From: Mesocentrotus franciscanus
Lineage: Eukaryota; Echinodermata; Echinoidea; Camarodonta; Strongylocentrotidae
Length of the DNA stretch: 64,000 nt
NCBI GenBank assembly: GCA_037976565.1
Contig: CP137667.1
Coordinates: 31,734,459 to 31,798,458, forward strand
Direction: 5' to 3'
Shown: positions 13,351 to 45,748 of the stretch, in pieces
Numbering within the stretch: position 1 is the first letter of the stretch
How the letters are laid out: each line of letters begins with the position of its first letter
Made by a program: the position numbers and the translations under genes
The notes under the pieces: generated by a model
Databases searched by the model: none
The model's input: the letters and a program-made list of their open reading frames with translations, nothing else
What the model was told of the DNA's origin: nothing

Positions 13351-13607
13351 CATGAGTCCTAAGGCCATTAAAAAAAATATTCATGTTTAGCGTCCCCGCC
13401 TGCCCCTTTTTTTTTTCAATTTTTTTTCTTTTTTTTTTGAAGGAAAAAACATGAAAAAATACTGCTAAAATGGTCTTTTTCTGAATTAAAAAAACATCAC
13501 CTGCTGGTGGCCGTCTTGAAAAATAGCCCAACTCGCTGTCCAGCCAGTCGGGAAAAATGTACCGAGTGGTCATTTAAAAAAAAAGGGGGCTCCTAATGGC
13601 CTAAGTT
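13351..13607. mobile_element. Possible foldback repeat with GGCCATTA ends
   Basis: CCTAAGGCCATTAAAAAA at the left and GCTCCTAATGGCCTAAG at the right are imperfectly inverted around T-rich and A-rich runs. It starts about 50 bp after the 12906 MITE. Weak support. Confidence 0.35.
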
Positions 13608-13664
13608 AAAGTTTTTACATTTTGGGGGGTACAGACTTGAATTTTGGGCACCCATGTTAGTGTT

Positions 13665-14060
13665 GAGCTTTAGTTCAGAACTTCAGTAGAGAAAGAGGAG
13701 GGGGGGGGGGGCTAACTATTTCTGGAAGAGATCATTCCTTGCGAAGTTTGATCATATAGAAATTGAATGAATTTAAATATGCTGTAGAATAGAAATACAA
13801 TTGATAATACTATCCTTGTATTGCTTCAAACTCTGATTTTTTTTCAAAATATATTTTGGATTAAAAAAAGGCCTTTTTACAGTCCCCCATTGTTCACATG
13901 TCCAAGTTTAGTTCAGTAGAGAAAAGGAAAAAGGCGAACTGGATTATTTCTGGGAGATTTCTTTCCTTCTTTAGTATTAACACTAAAAAATGTAATCTAC
14001 CGGTACTGTAGATTGCATCAAACTCTGAATTGTTTAGTTTGGGTAAAAGAAGGATTTAGT
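13665..14060. repeat. Two-copy tandem duplication of about 240 bp
   Basis: TTTAGTTCAG...AGTAGAGAAA...TTTCTGG(A/G)AGA...TTCCTT and, further on, GCTTCAAACTCTGA / GCATCAAACTCTGA occur in the same order from about 13669 and about 13908. Confidence 0.7.
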
Positions 14061-15539
14061 ACTAACTATCCTCCAGCTTTTCACACTCAATACCCGGTAA
14101 TCCCTTTCATGTTCCACAAACATTTTCTTTTCTTCATAGCAGTTGTGTGCAGTTTGTTATTGAAATTGAACTATACATGTCAAATATGATGGATTAGCAT
14201 CAGCAACACTGTAACTATGACAAAGAAACAGGAACCAAAATATATTTTTGTCCTCAAAACCTGCTTCTACATTCACATGCAATACATGTACCCAACATGC
14301 AATGATAAAAGGCTCATTTATGTTGCAAAAAAACAATTAAAAACTACCATTAACACTATTGGAAAAATCCATTTAAAAGTGCTTTTGTGTGTTATCGGGT
14401 TGTTCATGCTGGAATTGCAGGAGCCCGTTTCCCCGAGCCCCCCGCGGCTGAGTAAAGACATTAGCTTTTCATTGTTTTATCTAATATGGTATAATTTATT
14501 GCGGCTGTGTTTTGTTTTTTAGTATTTTGTTTTTGTAATTACTCCTACATGTATGATTGTTTGTAAAAATATGATTATGAATGATCAATAAAACATAACA
14601 AAAACAAAAACAAAACTCAAGATCAGGGTGGACTTCCCCTTTAAGAGACAGCATTGATTGTATAAAGTGAAGGCAGGCCTACCTTTTTGTTAGTCTGTCA
14701 CTTGCTCTACTTGTACGGTGTACACCACAGGTAAATGTAATAACCTAGTTTGATAAGAATGTGCACCCTCATCCTCGCCTATTACTCTAGAGTATACCCC
14801 TTTAGAGCGACTTCCTTTGATGGAACCATCTTCGTACAGGTGCAATTATTAAAGCCTTGTTCAGATTCGACATGGTAAACCGTGGTAAAAAACGTAAAAG
14901 TGCTTTAAAGAAAAAAATGAATGGCAAGTGCAAGCAACAAAGGTCCTGCGCATACTTGTTATGCTCTGTGCTATGAGATACAGAAACGGGATGCGTATTA
15001 CAAATTACGTGTTTTTTTTTGCCTGCTTTTGCAGCATATCTGAACAGAGCCCAACTGTGCTTCGTCACCACTGCCGGATGAAATTAAAAATTCATTTTTA
15101 ATGAAGACTTTTGAGGGCAGTCAGATGTGTGATACAGGCTTTTCATATTCCTGAACAGTTTGAGGTTAATTGTATGCAGTATGGTTCTATTGTATGTACA
15201 GTTAGTTGTACACATACCTATAAAATGCAAAGTGTTTTCTAAATTTGCTCTATTTATTATGTAAAGGGCAAATTTTGTATGGGGGGGAGGGGCTACTTTT
15301 ATGAAATGTATACTGCTGAAGTACTTTCCATAGGTTGCTTATGACGTCACAGGTTGTGTGCAAATTTGTGCTCTTGTGCAATAGTGCAAGGTGCACTAAC
15401 CAGTGCTGTCATATTAAAATCATATTAACTACATACTGTACAAGCACATATTGCCATTGACTTGCATGTGATGGTATTTATGGCTACGGTGCTATAACTT
15501 GGGTTCAAGGTGATATGTACCAGTGCATGGTCAAAGCCA
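14060..15539. other. No gene seen; possible retroposed 3' end near 14590
   Basis: The only distinctive feature is AATAAAACATAACAAAAAC followed by A-rich sequence at 14587-14617, which looks like a polyadenylation signal and tail of a retroposed sequence. The rest shows nothing I can name. Confidence 0.4.
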
Positions 15540-15950
15540 CACAGAGGGGAACCTGCAAGCCTATTACTATTACATGTAGTTCAGTTTGGTTGCTAGTCAC
15601 CAACATGCCACGCCTCCTTACTGAGTTATCTACATGTACATAGCAGTAGTTCATTATCATTGTCATAGGGACCAATAGGCCACGCCCCTCCCATTATATT
15701 GGGTAATCTACATTTGTACATGTACATGTAGTTTAATATACATAAGTCCATGCCCTCTCATCTGATTCTACATTGTAATCTACTACAGTATTGTTGCTAT
15801 AGTCACCAGTAGGCCACACCCCTTTTCCAATGTGACACCAATGACCATTCCTGTAGCCACCATTAAATAGGCCCGCCCCCTCAGCTCCCACTCTACTATG
15901 TAATCTACTACATAGCAACGCCATGCTAGTCACATGTGCAGTCCATGACA
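15540..15950 (+). repeat. Degenerate repeats with CCACGCCCC / CCCGCCCCC boxes
   Basis: Units of about 60-125 bp combine GTTGCTA.AGTCACCA, GCCACGCC or GCCACACCCC and TAATCTAC(TA)C. GC-box or CACCC-box cores occur near 15608, 15680, 15745, 15815 and 15872. This is about 3 kb upstream of GSK3 exon 1. Confidence 0.6.
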
Positions 15951-16380
15951 CACGGAATGACCTTCTGAGTATACATTTATTTAGTCAATGGAAGCTAGGT
16001 CATCCCCTATTGTCCCATGCTCATTTATGTAAATAGCCAGCTTACCCCTCCTAATCAATACTATAGGAAGGGGGTAACAGTTATCTCCTCCTCGGTGATT
16101 TAAAGAGTGCTGTCACTATAGGGCTTTAGTTTTGTTCTATTGTTGTCATGGGGGATTCTAAGAATACATTGCTTTGATGAGCACATATTGTGAAACAGGC
16201 TACTTGAAGGGCTTGTATGCTTTTAAAAACTGGAGGTACATGTCAGTTCATTGTACAGTAATACACATGTACAAATTCTCACGTGTAGTTGCACATGCGC
16301 TTGGAGAACTACAGCAAAATTATACAAACGAAATGAAAAGTTGGATTTCTAAGGATACCGGTATTTGAAGTTGATTAAAT

Positions 16381-16613
16381 TACCCTTTCATGGTTACAAG
16401 TGTGCGCATGCGCCATGTCGGAGCCATTTTTAATTGCGAGTAAATATTGCGAGTATAAACTTCTATTTTATGCAGCATACAAAGCGCATGTGCTGATATG
16501 ATGTGAGTGTGCAGCGCAGGCAGTGACGCAACAATACATGCGCGTCTGAAAACATTGATGACGCAAGGTTTACTCGCAAATTAAAATGGCGGACTTAACC
16601 GTGAAAGGGTGTA
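16381..16613. mobile_element. MITE with CCCTTTCACGG ends
   Basis: TACCCTTTCATGGTTA at the left and CCGTGAAAGGGTGTA at the right are inverted, with a longer match inside (ATTGCGAGTAAA / TTTACTCGCAAAT). It contains many ATGCGC motifs. TA-type flanks are possible. Confidence 0.75.
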
Positions 16614-16669
16614 TTGAGCATTTTACATGTACATGTATATACCACATATTGGAGAAGGATAAGAACATG

Positions 16670-17070
16670 ATTTAATAATAATAATAATAATAATGTAACT
16701 TATAGCGCGCCAAATCCACTCTGTGGAGTGCTCAAGGCGCGTGTAAACAGGAAAAACGATCAAAACTTGAAAAGGAATGTTTTGAGATGAGTTTTGAAAG
16801 AATCAGAAGATAAACATTTTTGATGTCTTCAGGAAGGCCATTCCATAATTTAGGACTAGAGTATGCAAATGATCTTTCCCCACGTTTTGGTAATTTTGGG
16901 GGTCACAAGAAAATTGGAAGTGGATGAGCGTAGAGGTCTTGCAGGAGTGTAGTTTTGGATTAGAGAGATAAGGTATTGAGGAGCAGAGCCGTGAACGCAA
17001 TGAAAGGTCAAATTTACAGTCAAAAAGATTTTTACATGTACACCCAAGTCGATATAGATTTTGTAGTGCA
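16670..17070 (-). repeat. (AAT)n-headed TATAGCGC interspersed repeat
   Basis: (AAT)n is followed by CTTATAGCGCGCC...GTGCTCAAGGCGCG and then by sequence including AGGCCATTCCATAATTTAGG. A shorter relative, (AAT)n then TATATAGCGCTTAATAC and TAAGCGCTTTGAG, is at 1041-1115. The (AAT)n could be the tail of a retroposon read on the minus strand. Confidence 0.55.
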
Positions 17071-18849
17071 TCAGATAAAAAGTGTATGCTTTGTTTGTAT
17101 GGTTTGTGACCCCCTATTGTGACCTATTTCTTGTGTAGCCCAAATGCAGACTTACTTTTGCTTTGTCTTGTTTAGTGGAGTTTGATCCTTGATCTACTTT
17201 GGCTGGGGAGGGATACTGTTCTGTCCTCATAGGCCTACAGTACATGTACCTGTGGCCAAATCTACTTTGATGAAACCATAGTTGACAAAAGATGAATTTC
17301 ATTAAAGTCGCTGTTCAGTGATTTTAGTGGTTGGTGTAATTTGTATCATTGCAGACGGGAAGCTAGGTTAGATCGAACAAATTTCCCTGCTTGTAATTTT
17401 CAATGAATATCTACTTTAGCATCTGTGTACCGTTATGTGCAAATGAGGGCAATGTTAATGAGTTCTATCTTGGTATCTAACCTTGTTGTATAGAGATACA
17501 CATGTACATTGTAGCACTAGTTCACTATTATTTTAAATGTTAGATTGTGTAATTGACATTTGAAGGTATGCAGGGGGGAATGTGAACTATGTCGGCTAAT
17601 GAAAGGAAGATGCATTCTTTCTTTTCCCTCGATCATGTAACAGGCACTCAAGGTATGCCATCATCTTGACAGCTGTGCATCTCAATGAATCATTGAACTG
17701 GGACATTCATCCCCAAATTGGCAACAATCCCAATGCCAACCTTGTCAAGTACACACACAGGCACACCACACACTCATGAACCTGAGTTCATTTCACATTG
17801 AGCCTGTAGCTGTGAAATCGAACAGGCTACATACATTTTGTGCATCGATTTGTGTGTGTGTGTGTGTGTATGTATAGTGCAGTTTCCTTCATTTGCCTGC
17901 CCTGTGACTGAGTGTTCACATGCAACTCCCATCAACCCTACTGCTGTGCTGTCATCTAAAGAGCTTGTGTACATTAGGGATCAGTCCAGACACATTCGAG
18001 TCAGGGACACTGAGCTCTTCCTCTCATTGTCCAATTTATTTCACAATAATAACAAAAGCATTGTGCATTGTCTGAAAAAACAGAATAACCGACCAGTGGC
18101 TTTTTAAGGGAAGTTCAATAATTATTTCACCAAGCATCTGTTATGACAGGAGGGACTGCAATTGATTTTTTAATTTGCCGTCGTTGCACTTGGATGTGAG
18201 TGTTGCGTTGGGACGTCATTAAACTTTGGATTCTAACCAGGACAGACTTACTTGTGTGATTTGCACAGCTGAGCATCTTACAGGACTGTGCATGGTGTGG
18301 TGTCAGGTTTCATGCACACACTGTTTACATCGAGAACGCTACACTCCTGCCTTTCAAATCACGCAGCTCTCGAGAATCACTTCATAGCAGGGACTCTCTT
18401 ATTATGCAAGAATTGAGGCTTGTGGATAAGAATCGTGTCTGACTTTCTTCCTTTTGATCAGATCGTCCAGTCTGCAGGGTTTGAAAGTGTAGAATATCCT
18501 TTGGACAACCTGGCACAGATTTTCAAACTGCAAAATCTTGCCATTCCTGTTCTAAGACCTGTAGAAAAGTAGGTTATTTAGAGCTTTCTGTCTGTATCAG
18601 ACTGACTATTATTTCTAATTTACTGGAGCATGTGAGCAGACCTTGTCGCTTGGTAATCCAACTGTTGAATAAGATTTCTGCCAACTTTGAAAACATCTTG
18701 TGTTCCCTTTCGAAAGCTTCAAGGATTTTGTGTACAGGGACAGGAGTTCCTTTCTAAATTGGATTCTTTCTGCTTTACTACATCGGTTGAATAATCTTTT
18801 TCTGCGTCAATGTTGAAAGAAGTTTCGCCCGTTGTACAGTGATTTCATA
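17071..18849 (+). other. 5' flank and possible 5' UTR of GSK3 exon 1
   Basis: No coding sequence. A (GT)n/TGTG tract is at 17850-17870 and a CRE-like GACGTCAT near 18211. The start of transcription cannot be placed from the sequence. Confidence 0.3.
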
Positions 18850-37747
<18,898 letters not shown>

Positions 37748-39881
37748 CCCCACGGCAAGCCGTAGCCGCGTTGCCAAAGGGCACCGAGAACTATCACACT
37801 AATTATTATTGGAGGAGACAAGCGAGGAGTATTTAGTAAACAGCATGCAGAAAAAAAATGAGTATTTATTCATCACCAACTTGTAGTGGTACGATTACGT
37901 CGTAGAAGATCTTCTTGTAAGCGCGAGAACCTCAGGACAAGACATTCACTGGTTGGAATACAGGAATGCCCTGTCAAGATCGAGAGTGGTTTCCTGTATG
38001 GGCATTTCCACACTCGCTGGTTAACATCCAGAGAAGGCACAAATTGTACATCCGCATCCAGAACTGAATGAGAGGGCAAGCAACTGAACTTCAAATGATC
38101 CCCAGATGCAACACCTCACATTTATTAGGAGACTGGCTCTTTTGAAGCTTCAAAATCTAGTCACATGACTTTGGAGAGCCGTCACCCGACAGTTCAATCA
38201 GCTGCAATGTTGGCTATATACAGAGTTACATTTCAACCCGCCAGTTCTTGGTCCAATGAGTTCCAAGTCCTGGTGCAAACACAGAGATCTAGATTGAATT
38301 CCGTATTGGCTGGGAGCCTAGACATGCAGAATTTAGAACCAACTTTTCTCAATGCAATTGTAGTTTCGGTGATGTCTTTGCATGTCATCTAGGAATCTTA
38401 TTATGATGATAGGTTGTCAGAATATTAAGACAAATCAAAAATATTAACAAGATCACCTCTATGATGGTGATTTTGTTTGTACCATAGTTAAAAAACTGCC
38501 AGATGTCGATGTCTACAATTCTCTGTGATTTGACAACAATGGGATGAACCTGCTGCAGAAAAAAAGACTTGCGTCCCGAGCGAGGGCGCTACTCCTAGAA
38601 ATCCTGCCATGTTTGTCCTTCTCCCCTCTGGTGTAATTCAAGATGTGTTAACCTGAGCTAGATATTGCAAGGAGTCGCCCAGGTCGGAGCCAGAAGGGCT
38701 CTCACCCCTGTACAAAGTCTATTACCCAGTGCCCTTCTCGCTCTGCAGCCCATAGATGCGTCCTTCTAGCCCAGTTCGGATACCCAGAGGGGTAGCTTTT
38801 CGCTACAATTTGTATTTTCTCTCTCTCCCAATCAAATACCTCGGAATTAAAAACAAACATGGCGGGATTCTCGCGCGTGAATATCTCCCAAGGTCCGCCA
38901 CCGTTTTGGGTCGGCGGACAGAGTCTTTAGAGGGAGAATTGTAATGATTAGAACCTGTTAGTACTTGTTATTAGTCCAGTGTCCCCCTTTTAGTATAAAG
39001 ATTCATTTTAGTGTGGCCTAAATATTGTGTACAGATAAATAGTGGTATGTCTTTGGCTACGGATGTTCTCTCTTTCTTCACATCATTAGTGACACCAAGT
39101 GCCCACTCTTTCCTGATTGCGTTGTTCTTTGTTAGTCAAGGTTTCTTTAACCAGTGCCAGAAACTTAATAGATTGCATCCTATAGATGTGCATTGCACGC
39201 AAGGAATATAGGTATTTGTTGGACTTAATCTGATAATTGCTCAGGAGGGCATACTTAAAATGCTCATTGGAAGAAACAATTATTACTGCCACGTTTTTGT
39301 TCATTATTACATGTTGTGGTGTCTCGCGCAAGGTTCCATTCACAGGTTGCACTCTCCCCTGCATCATACTCGTTAAGCACCACTGAATGTTTATATAACA
39401 TGCCACTTCAATATGCATATGCTCAGGTACAGTGTTGTGAATTTAAATCTGCAGTGATGCTCGGTGTGGATGATGCAGTAGATCGTGCAATATGTGAACG
39501 GATTTTAGCTTCACCAAGCCGCGACTGTAATTTGGCTTCACCTTGTAAAAAATGACCTACTCCGAAGACCTGCAACTATATTTAGCAAGTGATTTCATGG
39601 CGCTTAGAACTCCAGCAAGAATTATAACTATTATATTTGATTTTATATTGATTTTAAGAGCTGGTGGTATGTGAAACCGAGAGAGAGAGAGAGAGAGAGA
39701 GAGAGCCATGGGCATACCCTAACTTCAATTAAACAATGTAAACAGACAGCTTATCAGATGGTTTGCTTATAGGCACAGAGATCTTTAATGTGATATATAT
39801 GATGTACATGTACAGTTTTATAACGTCCCGTGTTCGCGCCTGGTGGGAACGGGACCCTTGTGTATAGACTTTAAAAATAAA
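37748..39881 (+). other. Probable GSK3 3' UTR
   Basis: No coding sequence follows the GSK3 stop. The first AATAAA I noted in a plausible setting is at 39876-39881, in TTAAAAATAAATTAATG; another is at 40648-40653. A (GA)n tract lies at 39681-39704. The extent of the UTR is inferred only from these signals. Confidence 0.4.
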
Positions 39882-40659
39882 TTAATGATTTTGATTCTCG
39901 CAAAAAGACGAGATGACCACATGATTCATGTCACATTGCACTGAACTGATAAAGAGGTATGCGTTCAAGAATAACAGAACTAGCTAGGTAATGAATGAGT
40001 AACGGTAGTCAATTTCTTTTTGTTTTTTTCCTTTTTGTTGTGTGTTTTTTTTATACCAGAATACGTTGTCCTATATGTTAATCGTTGTTGGATTACTGAG
40101 TGTCAAGCGCAGACGATCCTATCCGTTCTGCTCGACGTGTAGTTCAGATGCGATAACTTATTTAGCGTTTACCTATGTATCTTACGTTTGTTTCGATGTT
40201 TATTGGTATCGTTTTAAATCTGTTCCGGAGGAGCCCTTTAGCATTACTTCTTTTTTTTGTTTTTTATTTGGACATGCTCCTTGCGTAAACGATTGCAATA
40301 TGTAAATGTCCCGACGGAGAAGGAGTAAGGCGTGTAATTATTATATGCGATTTCGAGAAATACTTGCATAGAAATGGAATTTTAAATCTGTGAATGCTTT
40401 TACTGTGATATACTTGTTATTTTATTCAAAAATTACTGTAGAATTCAATCAGTTTTTAAGGATTCATTATACGCAGAAGGATTAAGTAGTAGACATGTGT
40501 AGCCTTTGTGACAATTTAATATTATATACGGAAAGCCCAATCATCCTGTTCCTTTGTAATCAATGGGGGTATATTTTCTTTCTTTCTCTTTTTAGGAGAC
40601 CTGTTAGCCCTGGGGTTTTTCTCACAATATTGTGTGATTTTCTATAAAATAAAAACTCT

Positions 40660-43030
40660 GGTAGACCTGATAGATAGTTCAGTTTCTACTTAACAAAATA
40701 ATGGTATACATGTAAAATTGACGGTTAGGGAGTTTAACAGTCCTTGTGATGAAAAATCCTACCCTCCCAAAGACTTTACCCATTGCTCATTAAAAATAAA
40801 TAAATAAATTTCAGGATCATACTTTAAAAATGCAAGCTTTACATTTAAGCAGGGCTGATATATCATCTGCATAGATCCAGAATGGTGCATGATTAGCGAC
40901 TCTCTGGCTCTTAACGGACGATATTTCAGCTTAAGTTACAAAGGACTGAAGATACACCATAACAAACAATAATCATTCATATCACCATATAGCACTCAGT
41001 CGAAATGGAGAGAGGGTTGGAGGGGAAAAGTGGTTCACAGTCCATCTCTTCTTTGTTTTTAAATCTTTGAAAGTTGTTCATTCTTTGATAGAGGTATGGT
41101 TTGTGAAGTACTAGATGAGGAGTTGGGAAGGTTAAGGGTTAACAAAAAAAATCACTACATTTAGGCATATATGCATTTCTATCATAAACTACCCGCATGC
41201 CATTAAGTGAGAAAAAAATAGTTTACTGTTCAAATACTCTTCACTCTTTATAAGCACAATTGGAGGAGGGGGGAGGACTGCACAATTATTCTTAATGATG
41301 ATAAGACCAATTTTTGTTTAAGGACCAAATGTTTTGCAAAGCATGATGGGACACAAAATGGGGCACATGATTGGACACCCTACCTGATGGGCTGTGATGA
41401 TGGTACCAACCCTTTCCTCTGCCGATCCATGACGATACCCCTCCCTCCCTTTATTCAGGAGAATCTAGAAAAGTTAAGGATTCCATGTGTGTATGTATTT
41501 TACAATCCCCTCAATCAACTTAATCAGATATCTACTATACTGTAATTCTCACAAGATTTTTTTCTCAATTATGATATTATTGTGTGCTCTTTGTGGTGAA
41601 TTTGCCAAATTTGGAATCGGAATTGCCACAAAGAAGTAGGTGTTCAGTAGCGGCGTTTATAAGGAGGCGGAAAGCATGCAATTTATATTTATAAGTAGTG
41701 GTATACGCTTCCCATTTTAGGCATTCAGTTAACTAGAAGGCCTATTTTGTAACATCATAAGCTCCCCCTTATTAGCTCATATGCGTTGGTGATAGGTCAG
41801 CAACACTGTTGCCAATTTGAAGGAATATATTGATATATCTCTATTGTACGCATGTAGAAGGAAATGACAATTTTAATTTTTATTTGACCGAATTTGTGAA
41901 AACTAACAAAAAATTGTCAAGAATTCTGCCAGTTTTCATTCCCCCTCACTGCTATTCTCTTGTAAATAAATGAACCAAGTTTTCCCACTCGTATTTTTTT
42001 TCCTGTTATATTATGAAATTTGTATAAAGTTATGTAAAACTGGCAGAATTCTTGTAGAGAATGCATTATTTGAACAAAGCGAAACGCCATTAAAATCCAT
42101 CCGGTTTTCGTTTTTCGGTTGCGGATGGTAGAGTGTTCATGAGAAGCACTCAGCAAAAACAAAATAAAAGCTTGCCTACAGAGGGCAGGCTTTCTGAGTA
42201 TTCACCCGCAGATATTTATGAAGGCTGACTGGGCTTTTTAATTCACGAATACTTGAACGTAAAGTAGTTCACCAGAACATCTCCGACTCTTCTTTTCTCT
42301 GACTATTCTTATCACGCATGTTAGATAGAGAGAGAGAGTGTGTGAGAGAGAGCGAGAGAAATTAAAGATGTTCAAATATGCTGCTGTTGTCGTTATTTCC
42401 CTTGTGGCATTTTTATTTCTGTTTCCATTAATCACATGGCATTTTAAACGAGTACTCACTGTTTTTTTAATTAGACGCTGTGCATATATAGTGAATGTTA
42501 TGTTTTATTCTTTGAAGAAAAAAAAATCACAGCCTTTGTAAACTGCAATATGATTTTAATGATTTTGTTTATATCCGGTTAATACAGACTACTGTATGTA
42601 GATCGTACCCACGTGGGAATCTTCAATGAAACACACACATTTACATCTCCAACGTGTGTCGTAACATTCGCTTGTTTGCGTGCACCACGTAAACGAACAG
42701 GTGGATAATTTTCATTTTAAAAATATGTTCTGTTTTATTATGTCAAGTTAAGCTCATACCCACAAGATTAACTTGGCTATGAGTGCCGGGTTACTCTTCC
42801 CCCTCTGATAACCTTCAATTTTTTATTAAATCCTTCTTTATTAATTTTTGTTTGTTATCTTCAGAAGGGTTTTGTAGACTTAATTTGATTTCCGGGGACA
42901 GAATTGTAAACCTATCTACATCATGTAAATATTATTGTATGATGAATGTGATACATTTTGTTGTTTACAAACTGATGATGCCTTTGGCTATTTTGTTACA
43001 TTTGACTTTGTGTTTTTAATGGGACAAATA
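40660..43030. other. Intergenic, no gene seen
   Basis: AT-rich DNA between the converging genes. A long imperfect hairpin-like pair (AATTCTGCCAGTTTTCATT at 41920, AACTGGCAGAATTCTTGTAG at 42037) is the only structure noted. Confidence 0.5.
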
Positions 43031-43034
43031 GATG

Positions 43035-43620
43035 AGATAGAAAGAGAGAGAGAGAGAGATAACGAGAGAGATAGAGACAGAGAGATAGAGTTAGACAGAG
43101 AGACAGAGAGAGATAGCAACAGAGAGAGAGAGAGAAAGAGATACAGAGAGACAAGGAGAGTGAAAAAGACAGAGATATAAGACAGACAGAAAGAGAGAGA
43201 GATAAAGACAGAGATAACGAGAGAGACAAAGACATAGAGACAGAGAGGGACAGATAGAGATAGGGAGAGATAAAGAGAATGATGAATGTGATATTTTTTG
43301 TTCTTCACAAAGTGATGATGCACAGACTTTCTTCGTTACTTTGAATTTAGTGTTGTAAAGGGGAAGAAATAGTTCAGAATGATGTGGAAAGAGAGAGAGA
43401 GAGAAAACAAAAGATGGAAAGGGATAGAAATAGAAAGCTATTAGGCAAAAGAAAGAAAGAGGGCAAAGAGATGGCACAAAAGAGGGATACAGAGAGAGAA
43501 TTAGAGGAAATAGATGAAGAGAGTGAAGGAAGAAAGAGAACACACAAAATCATGTGGAGAGGGGTGACCAAAGGAAGAATAGACTTGGACAGAGAGAGGA
43601 AGAGGAACCATACCGAAAAC
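43035..43620 (+). repeat. Purine tract, (GA)n with ACAGAGAGA and GATA interruptions
   Basis: Nearly all A and G in 43035-43285 and 43385-43600. GATGAATGTGATA...TTGTT...ACAAA.TGATGATG occurs at 42942 and again at 43280, so a block of about 340 bp is duplicated. Confidence 0.85.
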
Positions 43621-43918
43621 AAGCCAGTTATAATGGGAATATAGATGAGCCGGAGAAGGATACACCCCAGGCTTGTGATTTCAAAAGTGAAGAGAAAGTA
43701 GGTAACAGAATATACAAACTAGTGAAGCATGAATAAATTCTTCGAAGAAAAATTCGATTAGATCGGAGCACAGATTCGGTTCTAAAATGAAAAGTGGCAA
43801 AATACTAGGAAATTGAGCGGGATAATTGCCAACAAGCTGACGAGAGATGGCGCTATTCCACTCAAATCTTCGCAACTTTGTCACCTCTTTCTCCAACAAT
43901 GTTCTGTACCGTCTATCG

Positions 43919-43920
<2 letters not shown>

Positions 43921-43980
<60 letters not shown>

Positions 43981-44070
43981 TCTCTCCCCCTCTCTCCATC
44001 CCCTCTCTCTCTCTCTCTGTCTATATATCTGTCCGTCCACCCTCTCCATATATTATCTATCTCTCCCTCT
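43921..44070 (+). repeat. (CT)n microsatellite
   Basis: About 28 uninterrupted CT units from 43921, then interrupted CT-rich sequence. Confidence 0.95.
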
Positions 44071-44153
44071 TTCTCCTTTCACCTGTGTTTCTTAATTTGT
44101 CGTCCTCAAGTTCCTCTCAAAAAAAGAAAAACACCTGTTTCATCTTTATAGTT

Positions 44154-44301
44154 CAGGCCCCAGTCTTCTAAAGAGTTGATATTAATTGCAACTTATTTGT
44201 GATTGATATCAATCGCATCTATATATGTACATAAGAGATAGGAGACTGCAAACTTGCGATTAATTTGGATCAATCGGAACTCTTTTTAAGACGGGGCCCT
44301 G
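44154..44301. mobile_element. Foldback MITE (CAGGCCCCAGTCTT ends)
   Basis: 148 bp between the two genes; CAGGCCCCAGTCTTCTAAAG and TTTTTAAGACGGGGCCCTG are inverted, continuing as AGAGTTGAT / ATCAATCGGAACTC. Confidence 0.75.
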
Positions 44302-45372
44302 GACTAATTATTATTCCAGATATGCTCATCATATTCTTGTATACATAATCGGCCCTAATTAAATCTTATATGATTTAACTATAAAACTTAATGATGAGTA
44401 GGGGCTATAGCGAGGTCTTTAAAAAATGCAATTCAAAGTCATAGATATGTTGAAGATGTGTATAGCTAGGATGGTGTCTTTCTTGGTTTATTAATTGAGC
44501 TATAAATGAATTAAGTTTTCTGGGACAGATAAATAATTGTAATAGGTTGAGATTAATAGATAGAGGAGTTAATAATCTTTATTGTTTCGCTTACAAATTG
44601 CAAGTGGTAAAACTGGTTAATATTCAGAAATATTTTGATAGGTGAAGGTCTATTCAGATTAGGAAATAAAAAGTAACTTCAAATAAATTTTACATCAATC
44701 AACTCCCAATTACAAATTTGCCACTTTTAGTTTGATAAAAGATGTCAACTCAGAAATTCGACATGTTTTTATATATCAGTGATCATAAATGCCAACAGTT
44801 TTTTGTTTGTTTGCTTGTAGTTATTTTGTTTTTGTTGTTTTGTATTTAATGCACTTTATCGTTATCAATGGGAGAAGGCTTATACCATCTTTAATTTAAT
44901 ATGTAGGATAACTTTTGCATAAAAGGTTAGTGTCGGCCGTTTGGTAATCACAATAACGACTAGACCAATTAATTTATATACGTGTATTAGGATTCTAGGG
45001 GCCTATGCATACCTCCCAATAAAACGTTGCTCGTGAGTACTTGTGACGACATGAAAGTTTGCCAGAGGCTTGCCCGACATTGTCAAAACTAATGTATGCA
45101 AGATGATTCCTTCTTGTTTGTGTGAGACAAAGGCAAATGAAAGGAAGAGTTTAGTGTAGTATACTGAAATAAAGTAACCATAGCTCCATTTATATGCCGT
45201 TTGTTTGTTTTGGTAATTTTTGATTGGCAGTTTCTTATCCCAGGTGGCCGTGGGGAGCCGCATTCTTCGAACCCTAAGGGCACGGTAGTGTTTTGAAGTG
45301 GTCCAGCGCCAGCTTGCGGTAGAGACAGGAGAGGTTTGATGATAAAACAAGGATATTACTACCAGGAAGCTG

Positions 45373-45512
45373 ATACAAACTGCTGCTGCTGCTGCTGCTG
45401 CTACTACTACCACTACTACTACTACCACCTGCTGCTGCTGCTGCTGCTACTACCACCACTACTACTACCACTACCACTGCCACTACTACTACTCCTACTC
45501 CTACTCCTACTC

Positions 45513-45564
<52 letters not shown>

Positions 45565-45596
45565 CACTACTATCCTCCTCCTCCTCCTCCTCCTCC

Positions 45597-45632
<36 letters not shown>

Positions 45633-45682
45633 CACTACTACTACCACTACCACTGCCACTACCACTACTCCTACTCCTACTC

Positions 45683-45748
<66 letters not shown>

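Noticed and set aside
42338..42541. 67-codon hydrophobic frame as a small membrane protein
   Set aside because: It begins in a GA repeat and is AT-driven; no conserved feature.
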